Below, piece after piece: positions 19,954 to 29,272 of a stretch of 64,000 nucleotides of DNA. Position 1 is the first letter of the stretch, and the number at the start of each line of letters is the position of its first letter. Source of the stretch: Anabaena subtropica FACHB-260 (GTDB taxonomy: Bacteria; Cyanobacteriota; Cyanobacteriia; Cyanobacteriales; Nostocaceae); the NCBI RefSeq assembly GCF_014697105.1, contig NZ_JACJRF010000029.1, forward strand, positions 1 through 64,000, given 5' to 3'. The notes under the pieces were generated by a model. It was not told the origin of the DNA. It saw nothing but the letters and a program-made list of their open reading frames with translations, and searched no databases. The position numbers were made by a program, and so were the translations under genes.

Positions 19954-20285
19954 TGTCACGAATTAAACCACTTTTGGATGAGCATGGTGTTATCCATGAA
20001 GCTATGGATATTTTACCTGATGATCTAAAAATTGATTTTCTGGAAGCTTTGGCTGAACTAGAAGATAATGAATGCCATAGAACTAGAACTTTTCCAAAAA
20101 CAAGACTTCGTAAAGTTAAAGGTATCAAGCAGGCAATATATCGTGCTGATATTGATAAATTATCAGGATGGCGACTTCATCTTCAGTATATTGAGGGTAA
20201 AATTCACTTAAAAGATATTATCGATGGTCAACGTCATGATGACGTTATTGAAGTGATTAAATCAAAAAAACATAGATATGATTAG
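19953..20285 (+). CDS. RelE-like small protein, second of an overlapping pair
   Basis: A 110-residue protein whose C-terminal half (IYRADIDKLSGWRLHLQYIEGKIHLKDIIDGQRHDDVIEVIKSKKHRYD) has the strand order and basic terminus of RelE-type toxins. The N-terminal half (LPDDLKIDFLEALAELEDNECHRTRTFPKTRLRKVKG) is helical and acidic, then basic. It overlaps the preceding gene by 1 bp (ATG at 19953). Both members look toxin-like, so one may act as the neutralising partner, or the pair may not be a toxin-antitoxin system at all. Confidence 0.55.
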   Translation: MSRIKPLLDEHGVIHEAMDILPDDLKIDFLEALAELEDNECHRTRTFPKTRLRKVKGIKQAIYRADIDKLSGWRLHLQYIEGKIHLKDIIDGQRHDDVIEVIKSKKHRYD

Positions 20286-20718
20286 GAACTGTCAGTTGTT
20301 TTACCAATGATTGCTGACAAAAATATATCTCCCTGTGGGTTGGGTTTTTTATCAATAGTTTCCTCTAATTAAGCAGCTTTTGCTTTTGTATGTGCAAAGT
20401 ATAAAAAATTTTAAACTTTTAAGTAAATACTGAGGTATTATAATGAAACTATTATCTCAACAAAGGCTTACATCAATATGCCAGTGATAAATTTTACTAA
20501 CTTTTGTCCGCTAGTCTGAACAGAAAGCGATCGCTGACTCCCATCCTTGCAACAGCGTAGCATTGACTACTTTTTTTAACCAGCAATGCAGATATAGTTC
20601 AAAAACATCTATCTCTAGTTTGATAGCTTATCTATCTTTAGAGGTAAATATTGCTAAATGGTAAATTTTATCTTATAAATGAAAAACTATAAAACAACTC
20701 TCATGGCAATGAAACCAC
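20286..20718. other. A/T-rich gap, no gene seen
   Basis: No coding region of note; one GCGATCGC site near 20528. It presumably contains the promoter of the protease gene. Confidence 0.45.
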
Positions 20719-20750
20719 ACACTACTTTTGGTTTAGTAGTGTCGGTTTTT
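20719..20750 (+). terminator. Terminator- or attenuator-like hairpin 49 bp before the protease start
   Basis: ACACTACT (20719-20726) pairs perfectly with AGTAGTGT (20735-20742), loop of 8, then CGG and TTTTT. The same bases can be read as a 23-codon open frame from ATG 20703 (MAMKPHTTFGLVVSVFLLAF...), signal-peptide-like, which may be chance. Confidence 0.5.
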
Positions 20751-20798
20751 CTATTGGCATTTTCCACAAAATAACCGCTTCAGGCATAAAACGAAAGG

Positions 20799-23519
20799 AT
20801 GAAATACTGGATAACTAAATTAGTCATATTTACAGTATTTTTATGTAATTTATTACTGATTTCTCATCATGCAAGAGCCGAACCACTAAATACACTCCCC
20901 GTAGTGGAAAACTTAGCTGTTGCTGAAAATAATTTTGGTGAGAAGCCACAAGAAGATTTCTGGCAATTTCGTCAGCTAGTCAAAGGAACAAAAAAGCTAC
21001 AGGGGCTTTTTAATCTTTATAGCCAGGAAAATTTGGGGGAAGTTTTTTTAGAAATTAAACCAGAACAATTAAATAAAAACTACTTAGCAACAGTGACATT
21101 AGAATCGGGTATTGGGGAAAGCGGTATCTATAGCGGCTCGCCCCTGGCTGATTACCTTTTCTATTTCCAGCGAGTCAATAATAATTTACACTTTGTAGTG
21201 CGTAATGTTAAATTTCGTACAGCAGCAAGTCAAGCAGAACAGCGATCGCTTGCTCGTTCATTTAGCGACTCAGTTCTTTATTCATTACCAATAAACAGTA
21301 TTGATCCACGTAGCAAAAGTATTCTCGTCAACTTGGACGACTTGCTGATGCAGGATTTTCCCGGCTTAACTCCTCTACTAAAATACTCTTTACAGGCTGA
21401 CTACCACCTAGAAAGAAGCAAATCCTCTTTTAGCGATGTCAACAGCTTGCCGGAAAATTTAGAGATTGATGCAATTTATGGTTTTTCATCACCAGAAGGC
21501 GCAGATTTAGTTACCTTACCCGATAGCCGAGCGCTCACCCTCAAGGTACACTACAGTTTTTCCCAACTCCAAGGAAACAACAGCTATATTCCTAGATTAG
21601 CCGATGACCGAGTAGGATATTTTATTACTGCTTTTCAAGACTTCTCTCACAATACTGAAGAACCCTTTGTACGTTATATCAATCGTTGGCATCTGGAACC
21701 ATCTGATCCTAACGCACCCTTATCTCCACCCAAACAGCCGATAGTGTTTTGGATTGAAAATGCTGTACCCCAGTCCTATCGTCAGGCGATTCGGGAAGGG
21801 GTACTGATGTGGAACCAAGCATTTGCCAAAGCAGGGTTTGAAAACGCCATTGAAGTGCGACAAATGCCGGATGATGCTGACTGGCAACCAGCTGATGTCC
21901 GTTACAATACAATACGCTGGTTCAATTCTCTAGATGCAGGTTTTGCTAAAGGGCCTGTCCGTGTTAACCCCCTCACCGGCGAAATCTTAGACGCAGATAT
22001 TATTATCGATGCCAACATGGTGCTGTCAGTTCAGCATGAATACCGCGCTTTGATGGAGGATAATTCATCGCTGGGTAATATGTGCAGGAGGCAGGAGAGG
22101 AAGAGACAGGGGGCAGGAGGCAACAGGGGGGAAGGAGATATTAAGCGGATTTTTTCGCCCCATCCCTACTTTTCTGAACTTTGCTATAGCCACAATACTT
22201 CTGAGCAAGCAGCTATGGGAGCGTTGGCGTTGTCACTTTTGCAAAATACTCAACCTAGTAGTGAGGCGATGCAAGAATATGTCCATCAATACTTGCGTTA
22301 TCTGATCGCCCACGAAGTTGGACATACTCTGGGTTTGCGTCACAATTTCCACGGTAGCACCATGTTAGCTCCCCAAGAGCTAAATAACACAGAAATGACT
22401 CGTACCAAAGGTTTAGTTGGTTCGGTGATGGATTATCTACCGGTGAACATAGCACCCCAGGGAGTACAGCAAGGGGATTATTTTCCCAGAGTGATTGGCC
22501 CCTATGATGAATGGGCAATTGAGTATGGTTATAAAAACAGTCTTCATGCAGTAGATGAGGTAATGACACCGGAAGTAGAAAAAATTTTTTTACAGCAGAT
22601 TGCTTTAGCATCACCCCAACCAGAATTATCTTACGCAACTGATGAAGATATCTGGGATCTCAATCCTCTGGCAAATGTCTGGGATATGAGTAGTGATGTG
22701 CTGGTTTATTCCCAATGGCAAATGGATAATGCCCGTGTGATGTGGCAACGCCTTGATGAACATTATCTGCCCCAAGGAGAAAGCTATAGTCATTTGCGCG
22801 TTTTATTTGATAAGGTTCTCAAATATTATTTTCGTAACGCCGCTTTACTTTCTAAATATATTGGCGGACAATCCTTTCGCCGTACTCACGTCAGTGATGA
22901 TAGTTCTTGGGCATTTGTCCCAGTTCCACTTGCCAAACAACGTCAGGCATTAGCAGAGTTACAAGAGTATGTTTTTGCTGAGGATGCTTTCAGTTTCTCA
23001 CCAAAATTACTCAATCAACTGGCTCCCTCACGTTGGCAACATTGGGGAAGTTATGTACCCAACAACCGTCTTGATTATCCTATTCACGAACGTGTTTTGA
23101 GTTTTCAAAGAACTATATTGCGATCGCTCTTAGATAGTGAACGTCTCCACCATTTACAAGATATAGAACTCAAAACCCCATCTGAGCAAGCCCTTTCCAT
23201 ACCAGACTTATTCGACACCTTACAAAAAGGCATCTGGACAGAAGTTTTCACCGCAGCAGAACCAAAGCCAATTTCTAGCATCCGCCGTTCATTGCAACGA
23301 GAATATCTAGATATTTTGCTAGAAATGGTCTTGAATAATGTTGATATACCGGAAGATGGACGCACACTAGCTTGGTATGAATTACGCCAACTGCAAAACG
23401 CTATTGATACCCAGCTGAAAGAATTGGGTAAACAAGCTGATATTTATACCTTAGCTCACTTACAATTTTCTAGCGATCGCATCACAAAAGTATTGAATGC
23501 ACAGTTAGTTTCCAATTAG
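20799..23519 (+). CDS. Secreted zinc-dependent metalloprotease (DUF5117/DUF4953 type)
   Basis: Large exported protease, 906 residues, with a signal peptide (LVIFTVFLCNLLLISHHARA, cleavage about residue 28). The extended zinc motif HEVGHTLGLRH runs from H505 to H515 (ligands H505, H509, H515; catalytic E506), followed by a Met-turn region (SVMDY) at about 546, as in metzincin-like proteases. The N-terminal 330 residues form a beta-rich DUF5117-like region and the C-terminal 300 are helical. Residues about 428-447 (CRRQERKRQGAGGNRGEG) come from a purine-rich low-complexity tract that looks inserted in frame. It is convergent with the response regulator gene, 9 bp apart. Confidence 0.88.
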   Translation: MKYWITKLVIFTVFLCNLLLISHHARAEPLNTLPVVENLAVAENNFGEKPQEDFWQFRQLVKGTKKLQGLFNLYSQENLGEVFLEIKPEQLNKNYLATVTLESGIGESGIYSGSPLADYLFYFQRVNNNLHFVVRNVKFRTAASQAEQRSLARSFSDSVLYSLPINSIDPRSKSILVNLDDLLMQDFPGLTPLLKYSLQADYHLERSKSSFSDVNSLPENLEIDAIYGFSSPEGADLVTLPDSRALTLKVHYSFSQLQGNNSYIPRLADDRVGYFITAFQDFSHNTEEPFVRYINRWHLEPSDPNAPLSPPKQPIVFWIENAVPQSYRQAIREGVLMWNQAFAKAGFENAIEVRQMPDDADWQPADVRYNTIRWFNSLDAGFAKGPVRVNPLTGEILDADIIIDANMVLSVQHEYRALMEDNSSLGNMCRRQERKRQGAGGNRGEGDIKRIFSPHPYFSELCYSHNTSEQAAMGALALSLLQNTQPSSEAMQEYVHQYLRYLIAHEVGHTLGLRHNFHGSTMLAPQELNNTEMTRTKGLVGSVMDYLPVNIAPQGVQQGDYFPRVIGPYDEWAIEYGYKNSLHAVDEVMTPEVEKIFLQQIALASPQPELSYATDEDIWDLNPLANVWDMSSDVLVYSQWQMDNARVMWQRLDEHYLPQGESYSHLRVLFDKVLKYYFRNAALLSKYIGGQSFRRTHVSDDSSWAFVPVPLAKQRQALAELQEYVFAEDAFSFSPKLLNQLAPSRWQHWGSYVPNNRLDYPIHERVLSFQRTILRSLLDSERLHHLQDIELKTPSEQALSIPDLFDTLQKGIWTEVFTAAEPKPISSIRRSLQREYLDILLEMVLNNVDIPEDGRTLAWYELRQLQNAIDTQLKELGKQADIYTLAHLQFSSDRITKVLNAQLVSN
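22081..22138. repeat. A/G-rich low-complexity insertion inside the protease gene
   Basis: A nearly pure purine tract with CAGGAGG/CAGGGGG units. Its complement is the same C/T-rich type as the tracts in ppc and trpD. It encodes an Arg/Gly/Gln-rich loop without breaking the frame. Confidence 0.6.
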
Positions 23520-23528
23520 GGGAATCCA

Positions 23529-24359
23529 TTAAACTTTTACTAATTCCTCTTTCTTTTTAGAACACAACCGCCAAGCGTGGGGAGGTAGACCGTGATGTTG
23601 GCGAAATTGGCGGGAAAAATGACAAACGTGTTGATAACCCAATAATTTAGAAATTTGTTCTACTGTTTCATCGCTATTTTGTAGTAAACAACGAGCTTCT
23701 GCCATCCGACGTTTAACAATCCAGTTATTGATAGTTTCTCCTGTTTGCTTGGCTACGCGATTAGTCAAATAAGCAGGAGAGTAGCCAACAGCCGCCGCTA
23801 CATCGCACAAAGTAATTCCTTGATGAAAATAAGCTTCGATGAAGTCGAAAACTTCTTTTAATTGGGGGACGGAAGGAAAAATCGACTGAGAATCTGTAGG
23901 AATTGTTGGTACAGTATTGAGTGTAGAGGCTGGTTTTGGGGTTCTCTGGAGGAGAGTATTGCACCAGTTTTGCAGAGATGCTTGCTTTCGTAACCGAGTG
24001 GCGATCGCTTTTAGTAGTTCATCCAGAGTAGATGGTTTAGTAATATAATCATCAGCTCCTAGTTCCATACCTTTGCGAACATCTCCCCTAGTATCGCTAG
24101 CAGTCAAAAAAATGAAGGGAATACCTGTTGTTAAAGGATCTTGGCGCAGTGTAGATAGAACACTATAACCATCCATCTGAGGCATCATAATATCGCAAAT
24201 AACTATATCAGGTAAATGTTCCTGCGCTTTTTGAATACCCATCACACCATTTTCAGCACCTATTGCCTCGAATCCTTCAACTTTCAGTCCCTTTAAGTAG
24301 AGATTACGGGTAACTGCATCATCTTCAATGACCAGAATTGTGCTTAGTGATTCTTGCAT
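23529..24359 (-). CDS. Response regulator: receiver domain plus AraC-type DNA-binding domain
   Basis: A 276-residue transcription factor. The receiver domain (residues 7-122) has the acidic pocket D13/D14, phospho-acceptor D56 in VICDIMMP, the conserved Thr in FLTASD and Lys in TKPSTLDEL. After a linker, residues about 170-270 form two helix-turn-helices of the AraC/XylS family (VAAAVGYSPAYLTNRV; SKLLGYQHVCHFSRQFRQHHG). It lies 136 bp downstream of the sensor kinase on the same strand and the pair is divergent from scyA. In Nostoc punctiforme a two-component pair in the same position controls scytonemin production, so it is the likely scy activator. Confidence 0.92.
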   Translation of the reverse strand: MQESLSTILVIEDDAVTRNLYLKGLKVEGFEAIGAENGVMGIQKAQEHLPDIVICDIMMPQMDGYSVLSTLRQDPLTTGIPFIFLTASDTRGDVRKGMELGADDYITKPSTLDELLKAIATRLRKQASLQNWCNTLLQRTPKPASTLNTVPTIPTDSQSIFPSVPQLKEVFDFIEAYFHQGITLCDVAAAVGYSPAYLTNRVAKQTGETINNWIVKRRMAEARCLLQNSDETVEQISKLLGYQHVCHFSRQFRQHHGLPPHAWRLCSKKKEELVKV

Positions 24360-24495
24360 TATTTTTCAGTGAATATTTTGGATAAAGAGTCATTACCAAT
24401 CTCTGCATTCAGCATCAAGCAGAGTTACTTCGTTCCATTTCATAAATGTTAAGTTACAAAAATTTGACATTTATAAATTGGAGCAAATAGATTTT

Positions 24496-26409
24496 TTAAA
24501 TACTGTATGGCAGCATGACAGTAAATGTAGTACCTACACCAATTTTACTCTCTACCGCAACTTGACCACCATGTAAATCTACAAGGGTTTTAACAATTGA
24601 CAGCCCTAGTCCAGTACCCGGAATATTATCAACATTATTACCTCGGTAAAATGGTTCAAACAGTCGTTGTTGGTCTGACATGGAAATTCCAATTCCACTA
24701 TCTTTAACCTGAAAAATCACCTTTTTATTGTTACAGAGTAGCTTGAATTCAACCATACTCCCTAAGGGAGAGTATTTAATTGCGTTATCTAGCAAATTCT
24801 TCAGAATCGAATCTAATATATTCTTATCCATGCAGACCTTGATGTAGTTAGTTTGACTAATAAAATAGATAATATTCTGCACATTAGTCATCTGCATTTG
24901 TGCAACTAAATCATGACAGAACTCAACTAATTCAAATCGGCTTGGTTCAACCTTGATTTTTGCGGCTTCTGCCTTTGCAAAGAACAACATATCATCCAAC
25001 ATCTGGTTGAGTTGTTCAATGGATAATTGAACTTGATCGAGTAATGGTTGTATTGTCTCCTCTGTTTGTGCATCAAGATATCGTTTGAGTAAGTTATTTG
25101 AAAAGGAAACAATATTTAATGGATTGCGGAATTGATGGCACACCATAGAGAGGAAACTTGCTCTTAATTCACCGAGGTGTCTTGCTTGATCTAAAGCTTG
25201 GTTAAGCTCTAATTCTGCTTGTTTATAATCGGTGATATCAATAGCTGTAATCATCTCCACTGGTTTACCTTGAAAATCAATTGTGCTATCAAGCATTGTG
25301 ACTGCACAAGCTAACCAGCGTTCTGTACCATTTTTATTCAGAATATTTATTTCTTGATACTCAAAGTTAGTGGCTGTAGCTGAATTACGTATATGCCTAC
25401 CTTTTCTATTTTTAATTAGCCGCCGAATATCAAAGCCATTTAGAAGTTCTGCTTTGGTGTAGCCTGTAAGTAACTCTACTGCGGGATTAACATAACAAAA
25501 CTGTGTACCTTGTATCAAAAAAGTGCTAGCATCGCTAGTTTCAGCCAAAGCCCGAAACCTCGCTTCATTCAAGCGTAATGCTTCTTCCGTCTGCTTGGAT
25601 TCAGTAATATCCCAAATACTCCAGACTCTGCCAATTATCTTTTCTCCCAGCCATTGTGGTTGAGAATAGTGAGCAAAAACCCTACCATCTTTTAATTCTA
25701 AAATATCGTAGCTCTCGATATTAGATATGCTAGAAATTTCCCAAATCAATCTATTAAAAGTTTCTGGATCTTTTATTTGACTTGCAAAAAAATCTTTACA
25801 GCGAGGGCATTTCTTGGATAATATCAGATGCTGTGGAATCTTCCACATCTCAGAAAATTTTTGATTATAGCTGAGAATATCGCCGTCAAAGTTAATAGAA
25901 ACAATACCAATTGCAGTAGATTCGAGAGTCGAACTAAGTAAAGAGAGAGACGTTTCTAAATTAACTTCTTTTTTCTTCAATTCAGAAACTTGCTGTTGCA
26001 GATTGTTGTTAGCATCTCTTAATTCGTTAATCCACTTTTGTACACTTAATTCTACTATTTCATTACTCTTTTCTCGCACAAAAACACAACTAAATCTTCT
26101 TCCTTGGTCTTCTAGAAAAGTCAGAGACATTTCCACCAAAAATGTTCTACCACCCTTGGCACGATATCGAGTTTTAAATGTGCAAGAATCCTGTAGTCTA
26201 ATTTCAGCCCAATTATGAATAGTAAAATCTATATCTACGCCTTGCAAGCACATTGCCAGTAACTCTTCACGAGAATATTCAGTCATGCGACAAGTTGCAT
26301 CATTAACGTAGAGAAATTGCCAATTTTCTCCCAAGCAGAAGGCTGCTTCTACGGCATTATTTATAAGAAAATCAGCGAACTTAAACTCTAATTCTGATTG
26401 TATGTTCAT
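24496..26409 (-). CDS. Multi-PAS sensor histidine kinase, probable scytonemin regulator
   Basis: A 637-residue kinase with no clear transmembrane segments, so probably soluble or peripheral. Domain order: PAS at about 10-125, a coiled coil at 130-165 (LRDANNNLQQQVSELKKKE), PAS at 170-275, PAS at 285-395, HisKA with phospho-acceptor H425 in MVCHQFRNP, and HATPase_c at about 525-637 (N box DNAIKY, G box GTGLGLSI). A CPRCKDFF motif in the second PAS could sense redox or bind metal. The partner response regulator follows directly. Location next to scyA, in opposite orientation, suggests it senses the UV/oxidative or light signal for the cluster; the signal itself is not evident from sequence. Confidence 0.9.
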   Translation of the reverse strand: MNIQSELEFKFADFLINNAVEAAFCLGENWQFLYVNDATCRMTEYSREELLAMCLQGVDIDFTIHNWAEIRLQDSCTFKTRYRAKGGRTFLVEMSLTFLEDQGRRFSCVFVREKSNEIVELSVQKWINELRDANNNLQQQVSELKKKEVNLETSLSLLSSTLESTAIGIVSINFDGDILSYNQKFSEMWKIPQHLILSKKCPRCKDFFASQIKDPETFNRLIWEISSISNIESYDILELKDGRVFAHYSQPQWLGEKIIGRVWSIWDITESKQTEEALRLNEARFRALAETSDASTFLIQGTQFCYVNPAVELLTGYTKAELLNGFDIRRLIKNRKGRHIRNSATATNFEYQEINILNKNGTERWLACAVTMLDSTIDFQGKPVEMITAIDITDYKQAELELNQALDQARHLGELRASFLSMVCHQFRNPLNIVSFSNNLLKRYLDAQTEETIQPLLDQVQLSIEQLNQMLDDMLFFAKAEAAKIKVEPSRFELVEFCHDLVAQMQMTNVQNIIYFISQTNYIKVCMDKNILDSILKNLLDNAIKYSPLGSMVEFKLLCNNKKVIFQVKDSGIGISMSDQQRLFEPFYRGNNVDNIPGTGLGLSIVKTLVDLHGGQVAVESKIGVGTTFTVMLPYSI

Positions 26410-27370
26410 TCTGCGCTAGAACTCCAAAATATCTTTTGTACTGACATATTTGCATGATCAAAATTTGACTCCTTATTGAGTATTTTTAGAAATCAACTAT
26501 GCGCTTATATGTACCGATTGATTATATTTCGTTTAAATTGACGAGTTTTTACTAATTAATGAAATCTCTTAATTATTCTTAAATTCTCCACTCAGGAATT
26601 TAATATGGATGTATCAGTTGATTCATCTGTCGTTAGAAATACATTGATATTCACTGTTTTTCATATCTTTAAAAGTCTATCTATCATAAGACATAGGTTT
26701 TATTTTTTTAATGATTTGCATATATTACTCAGTCACTTCTGATGAAATATCTGTGGTGAGACAAAAGACACGTAGTCTGCTTGGAGACAGGATGAATACG
26801 TGAACATTATTGTAGTAATAGTCATAGTTGGAGTACTGATAATTTACGGATGTAATCTAAATAGTTTAGTTTATTGAGATTTACTATTTTCATCAACAGA
26901 AGTTAACCTTTCCTATGGAATAGCACCAACACAACAAGTTCGATTTACATCAAAAAAGATTAGGAGTGCTACGGTTGATCAACCATATCAATTTGTGCTT
27001 TATAGTCACAAGTAAAGAATTGTTTTCTTAATTTTAATGTGACATAACTTAACAAATAGCGCAAGACATCCAGAGAATCTGCTTGATTTTCCGTGAAATA
27101 TAGTTATTCAGACGAATGCGAAAGAATTGGTAACTGTAATCAAAAGATTTTTCATTGCGAACAAGTATTAATTTCCCGTACTCTGGTTTCCATAAGTACC
27201 GACTTGTTTTTTAAAAATTTTTTTCTACTGGGCTATAAAGCTGCACCATAACCTCTACTACTGTCTCAGCTCAGCCTTGCCAATATCATAAGCTACAAGT
27301 TTCTTTACGTTAGATTTCACCGCATGGCTAAGTGTAGCCTAAGGAGCCTTGTGCAAGTTTCTGGAATTAA
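26410..27370. promoter_or_regulatory. Long divergent intergenic region between the two-component genes and scyA
   Basis: This 961 bp gap is the longest in the window. It is A/T-rich with no gene of 60 codons or more. A 45-codon frame from ATG 26605 to 26742 (MDVSVDSSVVRNTLIFTVF...) has an AGGA 8-10 bases upstream, but a weak amino acid pattern. The TATAAA at about 27234-27239 (TGGGCTATAAAGC) is a possible -10 for scyA without a clear -35. The gap must hold both divergent promoters and the binding sites of the AraC-type regulator. Confidence 0.5.
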
Positions 27371-29272
27371 GTGAAAGCAATGACTCAAAAATATACTGAT
27401 TCCAACTCTCAGCTCATTAGTGGTGAGCTGTATAAAGAATTACCATCAGACGGTAGCCAACATATAGAATCTTTGTCCCACGATTCCCGTGAGTTGAACG
27501 ACATAGAAATCCAAGCGTTTTCACCCAACGGTAATAATCCTACACTCTCGGTTGCCGATGCCATTGTCCAGATGTTGGTTAACTTGGGAGTATCCAGTGC
27601 CTTTGGTGTGGCAGGTGGTGCAATGGCTAGTTTGTGGAATGCGCTATCGAACAGCACAATGGAAGTGCTGAACTTTCGCCACGAAGCAGGAGCCGCGTTT
27701 GCTGCCGTTGAAGCACATTTTGTTAATAATCACCCCACTGTAGTATTTACTACAGCCGGGCCAGGTATAACCAACGCCCTCACAGGCTTATTCGCTGCTC
27801 GTGGTGAAGGAGCAAAAGTGATTCTGCTGTCGGCTTGTACCTCAGCACCCCAACGTGGACGCTGGGCAATTCAAGAAACCAGCAGCTACACCCTACCCAG
27901 TGGGGGAATGTTCACCCCTGGCGCATTGTTCAACTACGCTATCACCGTAGAATCAGCAGCCCAACTCCCGCAAATTTTCCGCAAATTGGCCTTGGGTTTA
28001 GCTCAACCAGGTGGTTTTGTCGCCCACTTGAGCATTCCTACAGGTGTACAGACAAGTCTTGTTGAGGGTATATCCTGGCCTCAATTAGATGTAGCGGCTT
28101 ATCGGGTGACTGCGCGAAAAGAAAAGGTAGCCAAATCAGCAGAGTTATTATTTTCTGAACCTTTCGCCATCTGGGTTGGTTTTGGTGCGCGTCATGCTGC
28201 CGAAGAAATTCGTCAACTGGCACAAAAAACTGGCGCAGCCGTTATTTGTTCACCCCGTGGTAAGGGCATATTTCCTGAAGATCATCCTCAGTTCGTTGGT
28301 GTTACGGGTTTGGGTGGTGATGCTTCTGTCATCACCTATATGGAAGCGCAAGCACCAGCCCGTACCCTTGTATTAGGAACCCGCTTAGGAGAGCCTACTT
28401 CCTTCTGGAGTCAGACAATGGTTCCCGCAAAAGGTTTTGTCCACGTAGATATTGATCCCGAAGTCCCAGGTGTGGCTTATCCCCATGCCAACACCTTCTC
28501 AATTCAGTCTGACATCAAGACTTATTTACAAGAGCTTTTGCAACATCTTCCAGAAACTCCTCGTTCTAGTATTCTCTCCTTACCTCGTCCCCAACTCGAA
28601 CCAATTGTAGCCGCCCCAGACTATCCAGTACGTCCGGAAGTATTGATGGCAGCAATTCAAAAAATTATTGTCGAAGGTAGTGACGCAGTAGTTTTGGCGG
28701 AGTGTGGTAACTCATTTACATGGTCTACTCATTGTCTGCGATTCACTGAACCGAATCGTTATCGAGTCAGTACTGGAGTTGGCGCAATGGGTCACGCTGC
28801 AACAGGTGTTGTGGGTGCAGCCCAAGCGCGGAATGGTAAAGCTGTGGCGATTGTGGGCGATGGTGCAATGCTGATGAATAACGAAATCAGCACAGCCGTG
28901 AAATATAAGATTCCGGCGATTTGGATTGTTCTCAACGATGCCCGATACAATATGTGCTACCAAGGCATGAAAGTGTTGGGTTTGAAAGGTGCAGATGCAG
29001 AGATTCCCCCAGCCAATTTTGCCATGATTGCTCGTGGGATGGGCGCAGAAGGTATTGGAGTTTTGAGAGAGTCTGATTTAGAGGCGGCTTTAGAACAGGC
29101 GATCGCCTCACAAGTTCCCTTTGTCGTCGATGTCGTAATCGACGCTGATCGCCCCGCCCCTTCTGGCGCACGGAATAAAAGTTTGGCAGCCCAAGGAGTT
29201 AAATCAAATGGGAATGGCAATGGTAATGGCAAATCAACAGGTGCCAAGCACGTTTCTTTCCCTTTGGTGTGA
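27371..29272 (+). CDS. scyA: ScyA, thiamine diphosphate-dependent acyloin-forming enzyme of scytonemin synthesis
   Basis: An acetolactate-synthase-like enzyme that couples indole-3-pyruvate and p-hydroxyphenylpyruvate into the beta-keto acid precursor of scytonemin; cytosolic. The 633 residues show the three-domain ThDP plan: catalytic Glu E105 in NFRHEAGAAF, a central domain with GARHAAEEIRQLAQ, and the ThDP/Mg motif GDG at 496-498 followed by N-D about 25 residues later. An extra N-terminal 60 residues precede the first ThDP domain and an NGNGNGNGK spacer closes the C terminus. GTG 27371 is the first start; ATG 27380 in the same frame is an alternative. It is first in the biosynthetic array. 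Confidence 0.96.
   Translation: MKAMTQKYTDSNSQLISGELYKELPSDGSQHIESLSHDSRELNDIEIQAFSPNGNNPTLSVADAIVQMLVNLGVSSAFGVAGGAMASLWNALSNSTMEVLNFRHEAGAAFAAVEAHFVNNHPTVVFTTAGPGITNALTGLFAARGEGAKVILLSACTSAPQRGRWAIQETSSYTLPSGGMFTPGALFNYAITVESAAQLPQIFRKLALGLAQPGGFVAHLSIPTGVQTSLVEGISWPQLDVAAYRVTARKEKVAKSAELLFSEPFAIWVGFGARHAAEEIRQLAQKTGAAVICSPRGKGIFPEDHPQFVGVTGLGGDASVITYMEAQAPARTLVLGTRLGEPTSFWSQTMVPAKGFVHVDIDPEVPGVAYPHANTFSIQSDIKTYLQELLQHLPETPRSSILSLPRPQLEPIVAAPDYPVRPEVLMAAIQKIIVEGSDAVVLAECGNSFTWSTHCLRFTEPNRYRVSTGVGAMGHAATGVVGAAQARNGKAVAIVGDGAMLMNNEISTAVKYKIPAIWIVLNDARYNMCYQGMKVLGLKGADAEIPPANFAMIARGMGAEGIGVLRESDLEAALEQAIASQVPFVVDVVIDADRPAPSGARNKSLAAQGVKSNGNGNGNGKSTGAKHVSFPLV

Noticed and set aside
26605-26742. 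45-codon ORF in the scyA upstream region
   Set aside because: It has an AGGA nearby but a Phe/Ile-rich composition as expected by chance from A/T-rich DNA; kept only as a note.
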